This document shows, one piece after another, positions 25,185-33,972 of a stretch of DNA of 64,000 nucleotides. Made by a program: the position numbers and the translations under genes. Numbering within the stretch: position 1 is the first letter of the stretch; each line of letters opens with the position of its first letter. The DNA comes from Streptomyces flavidovirens DSM 40150 (GTDB lineage: Bacteria; Actinomycetota; Actinomycetes; Streptomycetales; Streptomycetaceae), in NCBI RefSeq assembly GCF_000429085.1, contig NZ_AUBE01000020.1:1-64000 (forward strand), in the 5' to 3' direction. The notes below the pieces were generated by a model that had not been told where the DNA came from, did not search any database, and saw only the letters and a list, made by a program, of their open reading frames with translations.

Positions 25185-26441
25185 TTGCCCAGTCCCTACC
25201 GCGCGATTTTCGCCGCCCCAGGCACCAAGGCGTTCTCCGTCGCCGGTTTCTTCGGCCGGATACCGATTTCCATGATGGGAATCGGCATCGTCACCATGAT
25301 CTCCGAGCTCACCGGCCGGTACGGGCTGGCGGGCGCCCTCTCGGCGACCCTCGCCATGGCGGCCGCCGTGATGGGCCCCCAGATATCGCGGTACGTCGAC
25401 CGGTACGGGCAGAGCCGGGTCCTGCGCCCCGCCACCCTGGTCGCGGTCGCGGCGATCGCGGGGCTGCTGATCTGTGCCCAGCAGGGCGCGCCCGACTGGA
25501 CGCTCTTCGTGTTCGCGGCGGGCGCCGGCTGCGTACCGAGTGTCGGCTCGATGGTCAGGGCCCGCTGGGCGGAGATCTACCGGGGCTCCCCGCGCGAGCT
25601 GCACACGGCGTACTCCTGGGAGTCGATCGCCGACGAGGTGTGCTTCATCTTCGGCCCGATCATCTCCATCGGGCTCTCGACCGCGTGGTTCCCCGAAGCC
25701 GGTCCGCTGCTCGCCGCCGTCTTCCTGACCATCGGCGTCTTCTGGCTGACCGCCCAGCGCGCCACCGAGCCCATCCCGCACCCGCGTCACGAGCACACCC
25801 GCGGCTCCGCGCTGAGCTCCCCCGGCCTCCAGGTGCTGGTGGCCACGTTCGTCGCCGTCGGCGCGATCTTCGGGGCGATCGACGTGGTGACGGTGGCGTT
25901 CGCGGAGGAACAGGGCCACAAGGCCGCTGCCAGCCTCGTTCTCGCCGTGTACGCGCTCGGTTCCTGCCTGGCGGGAGCCGTCTTCGGGCTGCTGCATCTC
26001 AAGGGGCGGGCATCCACCAGGTGGCTGGTGGGCGTCTGCGCGATGGCCGTGAGTATGATCCCCCTCCTACTGGCCGGGAACCTGCCGTTGCTGGCCGTGG
26101 CGCTCTTTGTCGCGGGCCTTTCCATCGCACCCACGATGGTGACCACAATGGCTCTCATCGAGCAGCACGTACCGCGCACCAAACTGACCGAGGGCATGAC
26201 CTGGACAGGGACCGGGCTCGCCGTCGGCGTCGCTCTCGGTTCCTCGGCCGCAGGCTGGGTGGTCGACGCGGCGGGGGCGGACGCGGGGTACGCGGTGCCC
26301 GTCGCGGCGGGAGTTCTCGCGGCCGTCGTGGCGTTCCTGGGGTTCCGCCGGCTCCGCACGCCGGCACCGACGCGGGGAGGACACGGAACAGATGGCCGGC
26401 ACATCGAGAACGGCGTCCAGGACAGCGAACACGTGGCGTAA
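25185..26441 (+). CDS. MFS transporter
   Basis: A 418-residue major facilitator with twelve predicted helices. The cytoplasmic 2-3 loop reads GPQISRYVDRYGQSRVL, the family's DRxGRR-type motif in variant form, and the second half repeats the pattern after a central loop near residues 195-210. The TTG at 25185 has GGAGCG eight bases upstream. Substrate cannot be predicted; streptomycetes have many such carriers. It is divergent from hemH over 109 bases, and its last 50 bases overlap the start of the lactone oxidase gene, so the two are cotranscribed. Confidence 0.8.
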   Translation: MPSPYRAIFAAPGTKAFSVAGFFGRIPISMMGIGIVTMISELTGRYGLAGALSATLAMAAAVMGPQISRYVDRYGQSRVLRPATLVAVAAIAGLLICAQQGAPDWTLFVFAAGAGCVPSVGSMVRARWAEIYRGSPRELHTAYSWESIADEVCFIFGPIISIGLSTAWFPEAGPLLAAVFLTIGVFWLTAQRATEPIPHPRHEHTRGSALSSPGLQVLVATFVAVGAIFGAIDVVTVAFAEEQGHKAAASLVLAVYALGSCLAGAVFGLLHLKGRASTRWLVGVCAMAVSMIPLLLAGNLPLLAVALFVAGLSIAPTMVTTMALIEQHVPRTKLTEGMTWTGTGLAVGVALGSSAAGWVVDAAGADAGYAVPVAAGVLAAVVAFLGFRRLRTPAPTRGGHGTDGRHIENGVQDSEHVA

Positions 26442-27729
26442 CTGGGCGGGCAACGTCACCGCCCGTCCGGTGCGGGAAGTCATGCCCGCCTCGGCCGAGG
26501 AGCTCGCCGAGGCCGTGCGCGAGGCAGCCGCGGACGGCCTGAAGGTGAAGCCGGCCGGCACGGGCCACTCCTTCACGGCGGCCGCCGTGACCGACGGTGT
26601 GCTGATACGCCCCGACCTCCTGACCGGCATCCGCCAGATCGACCGCGCGGCCGGGACCGTGACCGTGGAGGCCGGCACTCCGCTCAAGCGCCTGAACGTG
26701 GCCCTCGCTAGGGAAGGCCTGTCGCTCACGAACATGGGCGACATCATGGAGCAGACGGTGGCCGGCGCGACCAGCACCGGAACGCACGGCACGGGCCGCG
26801 ACTCGGCGGCGACGGCCGCGCAGATCCTCGCGATGGAGCTGGTACTGGCCGACGGGTCGCTGCTCACCTGCTCCGACAAGGGGACCGCCGAGGAGCGAGC
26901 CGTCTTCGCGGCCGCCAGGGTCGGGATCGGCGCGCTGGGCGTCGTCACGGCGATCACCTTCGCTGTGGAGCCCCTTTTCCTGCTGACGGCCCGCGAAGAG
27001 CCGATGAGCTTCGACCGGGTCACAGCCGGCTTCGACGCACTGCACGCCGAGAACGAGCACTTCGAGTTCTACTGGTTCCCGCACACCGGCAACTGCAACA
27101 CCAAGCGCAACAACCGCAGCGCGGGCCCCGCCGCCCCGCCCGGCCGGGTCAGCGCCTGGGTCGAGGACGAGCTCCTGTCCAACGGTGTCTTCCAGGTGGC
27201 CTGTTCGGTGGGCCGGGCCTTCCCCGCGGCAGTCCCCGCGATCGCCAAGGTGTCCAGCCGCGCGCTCTCCGCTCGTACGTACACGGACATCCCCTACAAG
27301 GTCTTCACAAGCCCGCGCCGGGTGCGCTTCATGGAGATGGAGTACGCCGTTCCGCGCGAGGCGGCGGTGACGGCGCTGCGTGAGGTGAAGGCACTGATCG
27401 AGCGCTCGCCGTTGCGCGTCAGCTTCCCGGTGGAGGTACGCACGGCTCCGGCGGACGACATCACGCTCTCCACGGCGTCCGGCAGGGACACGGCGTACAT
27501 CGCGGTGCACCTGTACCGGGGGACGCCGTACCAGGCGTACTTCACCGCGGTGGAGCGGATCATGATCGCGCACGGCGGCCGGCCGCACTGGGGCAAGGTG
27601 CACACGCGCGACGCGGAGTATCTGGCCGGGGTGTACCCGCGCTTCGCCGAGTTCACGGCGCTGCGCGACCGGCTGGACCCGCAGCGCCTCTTCGCCAACG
27701 ACTATCTGCGACGGGTCCTCGGCGAGTAG
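26392..27729 (+). CDS. FAD-linked sugar-1,4-lactone oxidase (D-arabinono-lactone oxidase family)
   Basis: A 445-residue flavoenzyme of the VAO/PCMH group. It has the FAD-binding loop KPAGTGHSFTAAAVTDG with the histidine that is covalently flavinylated in some members, the GATSTGTHGTG-type second FAD loop, and the C-terminal ALO domain with the active-site signature RPHWGKVHT. The family oxidises aldonolactones or alditols with O2, giving H2O2. The ATG at 26392 is preceded by GGGGAGGACACGG at an ideal distance, which fixes the start 50 bases inside the MFS gene. Long translated overlap suggests tight coupling with the carrier, which might move the substrate or product. Confidence 0.82.
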   Translation: MAGTSRTASRTANTWRNWAGNVTARPVREVMPASAEELAEAVREAAADGLKVKPAGTGHSFTAAAVTDGVLIRPDLLTGIRQIDRAAGTVTVEAGTPLKRLNVALAREGLSLTNMGDIMEQTVAGATSTGTHGTGRDSAATAAQILAMELVLADGSLLTCSDKGTAEERAVFAAARVGIGALGVVTAITFAVEPLFLLTAREEPMSFDRVTAGFDALHAENEHFEFYWFPHTGNCNTKRNNRSAGPAAPPGRVSAWVEDELLSNGVFQVACSVGRAFPAAVPAIAKVSSRALSARTYTDIPYKVFTSPRRVRFMEMEYAVPREAAVTALREVKALIERSPLRVSFPVEVRTAPADDITLSTASGRDTAYIAVHLYRGTPYQAYFTAVERIMIAHGGRPHWGKVHTRDAEYLAGVYPRFAEFTALRDRLDPQRLFANDYLRRVLGE

Positions 27730-27755
27730 GCGGCCGTTGGGCAACCCGTCACGGC

Positions 27756-28660
27756 CTACGGCGCAGGGGTTTCGCCCCGCGCGCCGCTGTCCGCCGCGTC
27801 GGCGTCGCCCGTCGCGGGGGCCTCACCGGTGCCGGTGCCGGTGTCGCTGCTGGTACTGCCGGACGGCGTCGGGGTGGGGGCCGGCGGGGTCGTCTCGCCG
27901 GTTGAGCCGCCGTCCGTCGTGGGTGGCGTCCTGCCGGGGCCGGGCGAGGCGTCGGTATCTCCGGTGCCCGTGCCGGGGGTAGCGGAGTCCTCGCCGGCGG
28001 TCCCGGTACCGCCCGGCGTCGCTGAGCCGCCGTCAGAGGGTTCCGCGGGCGGCGGTGTCCGCGCCGGCGGGGTCTTCTCCCGGTGCTGGTCGCTTCCGCT
28101 TCCGCTGCCGCTGCCGCGGAAGACGTTGCCGACCGTACTGCCCCTGCCGCCACTGAGGTCGCCGCCCGAGAGCAGCTCGTACGCCGTGAGCCTCCCATGG
28201 CCACGACGAAGACGACGACGGCCGCGATGGCGGAGCGCTTCCAGCCCCGCACCCGCGTGCCGTGAGTGGTGGCCTCGCCGAACTCCCCGTTCGACAGGTC
28301 CGCCGGCACCGTGACGGTACGCGGCACCCGACTCTCCGTCACCTGACGGGACGCCGCCTTCGGCTTCGCGTGCACCGTGACCTCACGGATCTGCTCCCCG
28401 GTGCGCCGGAACAGATGCTGGAAGACCGTGCCGCCGCTGGTCGCGACGACGCTGACCACTCCCGCGCCGATGATCGTCCCGTACACGCCGAGCTTGGACG
28501 CCAGCACCGCCGCCACGACCGCGGCCACCGCGCTGCCCGCCACCTGAGCCACGCTCAGATCGAGTCGCGCGCTCTTCGGTTCCGCCCTGTCGGTTTCCCG
28601 CTTCCCGTCCATGCTCGGCCTCTGCCTACCCATCTCACCCATCTGGCCCATCTGTTCCAC
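27756..28660 (-). pseudogene. membrane-anchored hypothetical protein, split by a one-base frameshift
   Basis: The minus-strand start (GTG 28660, or one of several ATG codons in an MGQMGEMG stretch) gives an N-terminal part with two hydrophobic segments (QVAGSAVAAVVAAVLASKLG with GTIIGAGVVSVVATSGG) and FQHLFRRTGEQIRE, then a third membrane helix RSAIAAVVVFVVAMG. Immediately after, frame 1 turns into Arg/Pro-rich nonsense, while the +1 frame continues LTAYELLSGGDLSGGRGSTV and a Gly/Ser/Thr/Pro-rich extracellular tail to a TAG at 27758-27756. The expected join lies at 28190/28191, where one base is missing. Either the gene is inactive or this is a sequencing error. The intact family has unknown function and is conserved beside sepH in streptomycetes. 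Confidence 0.75.
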
Positions 28661-29060
28661 CCCGCAACATGAAGGGACATTTGGGCGAAGTGGATAGTTC
28701 CGCTTCCGCTGATTCTGTGAAACAGGCCACGTGAGAGTGGTTGCGGCAGCGATCCGGCGGACTCAACTCCCGTACCCCACGAGAACTTCGGTGGCGCGCC
28801 GGTCCACCCCCATGGCCCGAATGGAGTACTGTGGCGAGCCCTGGGTCCGGGCTTCACCACGGGCGCCCGCCGCTCAAAGTGACGTGGCGGTCACTATGAG
28901 TGGCGAAACGGTAACCGTGCCATAACGGCGATCCTGGGCTGATGCCCGACACACCGGGCAACTGGGCAAGGTTGTGGCAGGCTGCACCCGGGCAGGCCAC
29001 ACTCGACTAGCGGAAGCAGCGACGCACGTGACGTCGGCAGGCACCACCCGGGAGGTTCCC
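28661..29060. other. 400-bp region upstream of sepH
   Basis: No convincing gene; a 64-codon frame at 28731-28925 lacks a ribosome binding site. A perfect inverted repeat AGTGACGTGGCGGTCACT at 28878-28895 is a candidate operator. The sepH promoter must lie between it and 29060. Confidence 0.45.
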
Positions 29061-30131
29061 ATGCCCGAACTGCGTGTCGTGGCCGTCTCGAATGACGGCA
29101 CACGACTGGTGCTGAAGGCTGCTGACAGCACGGAGTACACGCTTCCGATCGATGAGCGGCTGCGTGCCGCGGTGCGCAACGACCGCGCCCGTCTCGGCCA
29201 GATCGAGATCGAGGTGGAGAGCCACCTCCGCCCTCGCGACATCCAGGCCCGTATACGCGCCGGAGCCTCCGCCGAGGAGGTCGCTCAGCATGCCGGCATC
29301 CCCGTCGACCGGGTCCGCCGCTTCGAAGGACCCGTGCTGGCCGAGCGCGCCTTCATGGCCGAGCGCGCCAGAAAGACGCCCGTACGCCGCCCCGGTGAGA
29401 ACACCGGAACCGGACCCCAGCTCGGCGAGGCGGTGCAGGAGCGGCTGCTGCTGCGCGGCGCCGACAAGGAGACCGTGCTGTGGGACTCCTGGCGGCGCGA
29501 CGACGGCACGTGGGAAGTGCTGCTGGTCTACCGCGTGGCGGGCGAGCCCCACTCCGCGAGCTGGACGTACGACCCGCCCCGCCGGCTCGTACAGGCCGTG
29601 GACGACGAGGCGCGGGCGCTGATCGGCGAGACGGACGACACGTCCCTTGCGGCCGCGCCCGAGCCGAGCTTCCCGTTCGTACCGCGGATCGCGCGGCTGC
29701 CGCGGGACCGGCCGCTGGACCGCGCGCTCGACCGGCAGATGGAGCGGCCCGGCGCACCGCCGCCCGCGCCGGATCCCGAGGAGGGCACCGGCAACGAGCG
29801 TGATTCGCTGACCAGCCTGCTGGAGGCGGTGCCGAGCTTCCGTGGCGACATGGTCGTGCCCGAGCGGCCCGCGCCGACCGAGCCGCCGACGACCGAACCC
29901 GCGTCGGCGGAGGAGCCGGAGGCCGAGGAGCCCGCGGCGTCCGCCGCCTCCGGAGCCGGTGCGGCGTACGCCGATGTGCTCATGCCGCGCGCCGTCGCAG
30001 GTCACCGCGACCGGCTCACCGGCACGACGGACCGCCAGGCCGAGGCCGACGGGGTCCGTCCCGGACGGCGGGCGGCCGTACCGAGCTGGGACGAGATCGT
30101 CTTCGGTACGCGCCGCAAGAAGCAGGAGTAG
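29061..30131 (+). CDS. sepH: SepH cell-division protein
   Basis: SepH binds FtsZ and promotes its assembly into rings during Streptomyces sporulation septation. The 356-residue protein has the conserved N-terminal DUF3071 domain (about residues 1-170): MPELRVVAVSNDGTRLVLKA, then LRPRDIQARIRAGASAEEVA with a helix-turn-helix of the kind needed for FtsZ interaction, and LLLRGADKETVLWDSWRR. The rest is acidic, proline-rich and probably disordered, ending in a short conserved tail PSWDEIVFGTRRKKQE. The ATG at 29061 has GGGAGG at ideal spacing; upstream starts are not conserved. Monocistronic, ended by a strong hairpin. Confidence 0.93.
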   Translation: MPELRVVAVSNDGTRLVLKAADSTEYTLPIDERLRAAVRNDRARLGQIEIEVESHLRPRDIQARIRAGASAEEVAQHAGIPVDRVRRFEGPVLAERAFMAERARKTPVRRPGENTGTGPQLGEAVQERLLLRGADKETVLWDSWRRDDGTWEVLLVYRVAGEPHSASWTYDPPRRLVQAVDDEARALIGETDDTSLAAAPEPSFPFVPRIARLPRDRPLDRALDRQMERPGAPPPAPDPEEGTGNERDSLTSLLEAVPSFRGDMVVPERPAPTEPPTTEPASAEEPEAEEPAASAASGAGAAYADVLMPRAVAGHRDRLTGTTDRQAEADGVRPGRRAAVPSWDEIVFGTRRKKQE

Positions 30132-30144
30132 ACGCTTTGCGCGC

Positions 30145-30175
30145 AGGGGCCCGTACGGATGGCGTACGGGCCCCT
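30145..30175. terminator. terminator between sepH and the rhodanese gene
   Basis: A perfect 13-bp stem (30145-30157 with 30163-30175) lies between convergent genes. Confidence 0.8.
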
Positions 30176-30214
30176 CGGCATGCCGAGTTGTCGGAGATAC
30201 CCGGATTGTCGGAG

Positions 30215-31042
30215 TTATCGGGGGTCGGCTCCGGTGGCCACGGGACGGGACTCGTCGGCGGACCACTCGGACCACGACCCCACGTACAGCGCCGCCGGGA
30301 TGCCCGCGACCTCCAGGGCCAGCACCTGCTGGGCCGCGGAGACACCGGATCCGCAGTAGACGCCGACCGGCCGGTCCTCACCGGCGCCGAGCGACTTGAA
30401 GCGGGCGGCCAGTTCGGGCGCCGGGAGCAGGCGGCCGTCGGGGCCGACGTTCTCCATGGTGGGAGCCGAGACCGCGCCGGGGATGTGGCCGGCGACCCGG
30501 TCGATCGGCTCCACCTCGCCCCGGTACCGCTCGCCCGCCCGCGCGTCGAGCAGCAGCCCGGTGCGGGCCAGTTCGGCGGCGCCGTCGGCGTCGAGGAGCG
30601 GTACGGCGCCCGGGACCGGCTGAAAATCGCCGGTTGCCGGCGCCGGGACGTCGGACTCGACCGGGCCGCTCCACACCGCGAGACCGCCGTCCAGGACCCG
30701 TACGGCGGGGTGGCCCGTCCAGCGCAGCATCCACCAGGCCCGCGCCGCCGCCCAGCCCTGTCCGCCGTCGTACACGACGACCGGGGTGTCGTGACAGACG
30801 CCCGCGCGGCGCATGACGGCGCCGAAGGCCTCGACGTCGGGGAGCGGGTGGCGGCCGCCGGAGCCCGGCGGACCGGCGAGTTCCGCTTCGAGGTCCACGA
30901 AGACGGCGCCGGGGATGTGACCCGCCTCGTAGGCGGCGCGGCCGTGCGGTCCGCCCATCTGGTAGCGGACGTCCAGGAGGACCGGCGGCCGGTCCCCCGT
31001 CAGCTCGTCGGCGAGTTCGGCTGCGCTGATGATGGCATTCAT
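30215..31042 (-). CDS. two-domain rhodanese sulfurtransferase
   Basis: A 275-residue enzyme of the thiosulfate/3-mercaptopyruvate sulfurtransferase type. The N-terminal rhodanese domain (LLDVRYQMGGPHGRAAYEAG; HIPGAVFVDLE) is catalytically inactive, as usual. The second domain holds the active loop VYCGSGVSAAQQVLALE with the nucleophilic cysteine. The CGSGV loop fits mercaptopyruvate-type more than thiosulfate-type enzymes. I place the start at ATG 31042 with GAGG upstream; an ATG at 31051 is possible. Divergent from the VOC gene. Confidence 0.87.
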   Translation of the reverse strand: MNAIISAAELADELTGDRPPVLLDVRYQMGGPHGRAAYEAGHIPGAVFVDLEAELAGPPGSGGRHPLPDVEAFGAVMRRAGVCHDTPVVVYDGGQGWAAARAWWMLRWTGHPAVRVLDGGLAVWSGPVESDVPAPATGDFQPVPGAVPLLDADGAAELARTGLLLDARAGERYRGEVEPIDRVAGHIPGAVSAPTMENVGPDGRLLPAPELAARFKSLGAGEDRPVGVYCGSGVSAAQQVLALEVAGIPAALYVGSWSEWSADESRPVATGADPR

Positions 31043-31288
31043 ACGAGCCATCCTCGCGCAGCCCGCAGTGCGACCGACACCGTACGGCCACCGGGGTCGA
31101 AACGGGTGGGGAATGCCAAATCGGGCATTCTCCTGCGGGAACCCCAGAGAAAGCGGCGCGGCCGGGACGCGCGGCACGACAGGTGGTGCAAGCATCTGCA
31201 CGGGCGCGCCCCTTCACGGCTTCACAGCCTCGCAACGGGGCCGCCCGTTCCCGCACGACCACCACGATGGTCCGAGGAGAGAGTGACG

Positions 31289-32068
31289 ATGACCGAGGCA
31301 GCGACCCGGCGGCGAACGCCAGGTGCGCCCTGCTGGGTGAGCCTGATGGTGCACGGCCTGGCCACCACCCAGGAATTCTACGGAGCGCTGTTCGGCTGGG
31401 AGTTCCGGCCGGGACCGCAGCAGCTCGGCCCGTACGTACGGGCGATGCTCGACGGCAAGGAGATCGCCGGCATCGGACAACTGCCGCCCGACCGGCATCT
31501 GCCCATCGCCTGGACGCCGTACCTGGCCACCGATGACGCCGATGTCACCGCCGAGTCGATCAGGAGCCACGGCGGCACCGTCGGGGTCGGCCCGCTCGAC
31601 GCGGGCGACGCCGGCCGGATGGCGATCGGCTCCGACCCGTCGGGCGCGGTCTTCGGCGTCTGGCAGGCCGCGGCCCATCTCGGCACGGCGCTCGCCGGCA
31701 CCCACGGCACCCCGGTCTGGAACGAGCTGCTGACGCGCGAGACATCGACGGTCGGCAAGTTCTACGCGGCTGTCTTCGGCTATGAGGTTGAACCCGGCGC
31801 CTCGGCCGACTTCGACCAGTTGACGCTGCGCCTCGACGGCCGCCCGGTGGCCTCGGTGCGGGGCGTGGGCCAGGCTCTGCCACGCGACAGGGGGGCGCAC
31901 TGGATGACGTACTTCGAGGTGGCGGACACCGATGAGTCGGCCCGGCTGGTGCGGGAGCTCGGCGGGCAGGTGCTGCGGCCGCCCCACGACGCCGCCACCG
32001 GCAGGACGGCGGCCGTCTGCGACCCGGAGGGCGCGGTGTTCACGCTCGTGACGACGGCGAGCGGCTGA
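31289..32068 (+). CDS. two-domain VOC (glyoxalase-fold) protein
   Basis: A 259-residue protein made of two VOC modules. The first (about 10-125) begins PCWVSLMVHGLATTQEFYGALFGW in two pieces, the second (about 137-255) WNELLTRETSTVGKFYAAVFGYE. Such proteins resemble the hydroxylase-like VOC group of actinobacteria that bind metals or small toxins; metal ligands are not complete enough to claim an enzyme. The ATG at 31289 follows GAGGAGAG. The last 29 bases overlap the 3' end of the thymidine kinase gene on the other strand. Confidence 0.75.
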   Translation: MTEAATRRRTPGAPCWVSLMVHGLATTQEFYGALFGWEFRPGPQQLGPYVRAMLDGKEIAGIGQLPPDRHLPIAWTPYLATDDADVTAESIRSHGGTVGVGPLDAGDAGRMAIGSDPSGAVFGVWQAAAHLGTALAGTHGTPVWNELLTRETSTVGKFYAAVFGYEVEPGASADFDQLTLRLDGRPVASVRGVGQALPRDRGAHWMTYFEVADTDESARLVRELGGQVLRPPHDAATGRTAAVCDPEGAVFTLVTTASG

Positions 32069-32732
32069 CGGAGTCGGCGGGGGAGGACGGGTCGACGGGC
32101 AGCACGTCGGGCGAAAGGGCCGCGGCGTGCGCGGCCGCGGCCGTCATCCGGCGCCGGTGGTGGCGGCGGCACAGCACCTCGTAACCGACCTCGTCCGGCG
32201 ACTGGTTGACGTCGCCGACGACGACCTGGGCGCCCTCGACGACCATTTCGCCGCCTATCGTGCGGGCGTTGTGCGTGGCGCGCGCGCCGCACCAGCACAG
32301 CGCCTCCACCTGAAGCACCTCGACCCGGTCGGCGAGTTCGACCAGGCGCTGCGAGCCGGGAAAGAGCTTGGAGCGGAAGTCGGTGGTGATACCGAAGGCG
32401 AAGACGTCGAGTTCCAGGTCGTCGACGACGCGGGCGAGCTGGTCTATCTGCTCGCCCGCGAGGAACTGCGCCTCGTCCACGATCACGTAGTCGGCGCGGT
32501 TGCCCTGGGAGAGGTGGGCGACGAGGTACGCGTAGAAGTCGAAGCCCTCGGCGGCCTCGACGGCGTCGGTGACCAGGCCGAGGCGGGAGGAGAGCTTGCC
32601 CTCGCCGGCCCGGTCGTTGCGCGTGAAGATCATGCCCTGGAGGCCGCGGGTCGACCGGTTGTGCTCGATCTGAAGAGCGAGGGTGCTCTTTCCGCAGTCC
32701 ATCGTTCCGGAGAAGAACACCAGCTCGGGCAT
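32040..32732 (-). CDS. tdk: thymidine kinase, type II
   Basis: Phosphorylates thymidine with ATP in nucleoside salvage. The 230-residue protein has the P-loop FSGTMDCGKSTLALQ (residues 7-21), the catalytic acid in VIVDEAQFL (DEAQF), and the zinc-lasso region LCWCGARATHN with YEVLCRRHHRRR as second half. A C-terminal Ala/Ser-rich extension of about 30 residues is not part of the enzyme. It is the third gene of the operon DUF5998-ataC-tdk, 52 bases after ataC, and its 3' end is antisense to the VOC gene. Confidence 0.9.
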   Translation of the reverse strand: MPELVFFSGTMDCGKSTLALQIEHNRSTRGLQGMIFTRNDRAGEGKLSSRLGLVTDAVEAAEGFDFYAYLVAHLSQGNRADYVIVDEAQFLAGEQIDQLARVVDDLELDVFAFGITTDFRSKLFPGSQRLVELADRVEVLQVEALCWCGARATHNARTIGGEMVVEGAQVVVGDVNQSPDEVGYEVLCRRHHRRRMTAAAAHAAALSPDVLPVDPSSPADSVSRSPSSRA

Positions 32733-32784
32733 GAGAGGTTGAGGACCTTTCGGTTCGGTGCGGGGGCGGCGTGCGGTGCCGGGG

Positions 32785-33972
32785 TTACGAGCGGACTTCG
32801 AGGAGCGGGACCAGCTGCTCGGCGGCCGTCATGGACCCGTGCATGCCCACCATCTCGGACTCGTGCGGCTCCCGGCGCGACGCGGTGACCACGACGTCGT
32901 CGCAGGCCGCGGCGACGACGTCACCGATGCGTCCGTACACCCGCTCGTCGACCACCGGGCCGAACCAGCCGGCGGCGATCGCCTCGTCCCTGCTCGCCAC
33001 CCAGAACTGCTCGCCGAGCACCTCGCGCCAGACGGTGAGTACGTCGGCCTCCGCGCCCGGGACGGCGTACACGTGACGGGCGCGGCCCTCGCCGCCCAGC
33101 AGGGCGACGCCGGCGCTCAGTTCCCAGTCCTCGTCGAAGTCGATGCGCGACTCCTCGTCGAAGGGGATGTCGATCATGCCGTGGTCGGCGGTGATGTAGA
33201 GCGCCGCGCGGGGCGGCAACTGCTCGGCGAGGCGCTGGGCGAGCCGGTCGACGTACATCAGCTGGCCACGCCAGGCGTCGGAGTCCATGCCGAAGCGGTG
33301 ACCCTTGCCGTCTACCTCGCTGTAGTACGTGTAGACGAGTGAGCGGTCGCCTGCGGCCAGTTCGGCGGCGGCCAGGTCCATCCGTTCCTCGCCGGTGAGC
33401 TTGCCGCGGAACGTGCCGCCGCTCAGCGCGATCTTGGTGAGCGGGGTGTGCTGGAAGTCCGGCGAGGACACCTGCGCGGTGTGCACGCCCGCGGCGTCCG
33501 CGAGCTGGAAGACCGTGGGGTACGGCTGCCAGAGGTGCGGGTCGGTCCACGGCTTCCAGCGCAGCTGGTTCATCAGCGCGCCGGTGTCGGGGTCTCTGAC
33601 GGTGTAGCCGGGCAGGCCGTGCGCGCCGGGCGGCAGGCCGGTGCCGACGGAGGCGAGCGAGGTCGCGGTGGTGGCGGGGAAGCCCGCCGTGAGCGGGCGG
33701 CCGGTGCCGCCGCGCGAGCTGCCGAGGAGGGAGTGGAGGTAGGGGGCCTCTTCGGGGTGCGCCTTGATCTGCTCCCAGCCGAGACCGTCTATCAGGAACA
33801 CGCAGTTCCGGTCGGCGGGCGTCAGCTCGGGGATCGTGGCGGTCGTGCCGGGTACGTCCATACCCGCCGCCAGGGTCGGCAGCAGGTCGGCGAGGGAGCC
33901 GGCGCCGTACTCGGGGACGGGCGCAGTGTCCAGGGCGAGCGGAACCGGGTCGGACCAGGCGGGCTGCGCCAT
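32785..33972 (-). CDS. ataC: c-di-AMP phosphodiesterase AtaC (type I phosphodiesterase fold)
   Basis: A 395-residue protein of the alkaline-phosphatase superfamily (nucleotide pyrophosphatase/phosphodiesterase). Two-metal ligands are visible: D62 in VFLIDGLGW, the threonine cluster in AGFPATTATSLASVGTG, YYSEVDGKGHRFG (Asp and His), ITADHGM (Asp and His), and a late histidine in MVGMHGSM. In Streptomyces this family includes AtaC, which hydrolyses c-di-AMP and is needed for normal development. I assign it from family, length and its position a few genes from sepH, which is where AtaC lies in S. venezuelae to my knowledge. Its start shares one base with the DUF5998 stop (TGATG), so they are coupled. 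Confidence 0.82.
   Translation of the reverse strand: MAQPAWSDPVPLALDTAPVPEYGAGSLADLLPTLAAGMDVPGTTATIPELTPADRNCVFLIDGLGWEQIKAHPEEAPYLHSLLGSSRGGTGRPLTAGFPATTATSLASVGTGLPPGAHGLPGYTVRDPDTGALMNQLRWKPWTDPHLWQPYPTVFQLADAAGVHTAQVSSPDFQHTPLTKIALSGGTFRGKLTGEERMDLAAAELAAGDRSLVYTYYSEVDGKGHRFGMDSDAWRGQLMYVDRLAQRLAEQLPPRAALYITADHGMIDIPFDEESRIDFDEDWELSAGVALLGGEGRARHVYAVPGAEADVLTVWREVLGEQFWVASRDEAIAAGWFGPVVDERVYGRIGDVVAAACDDVVVTASRREPHESEMVGMHGSMTAAEQLVPLLEVRS

Noticed and set aside
28731-28925. 64-codon plus-strand gene before sepH
   Set aside because: No start signal and no coding character; kept only as intergenic.
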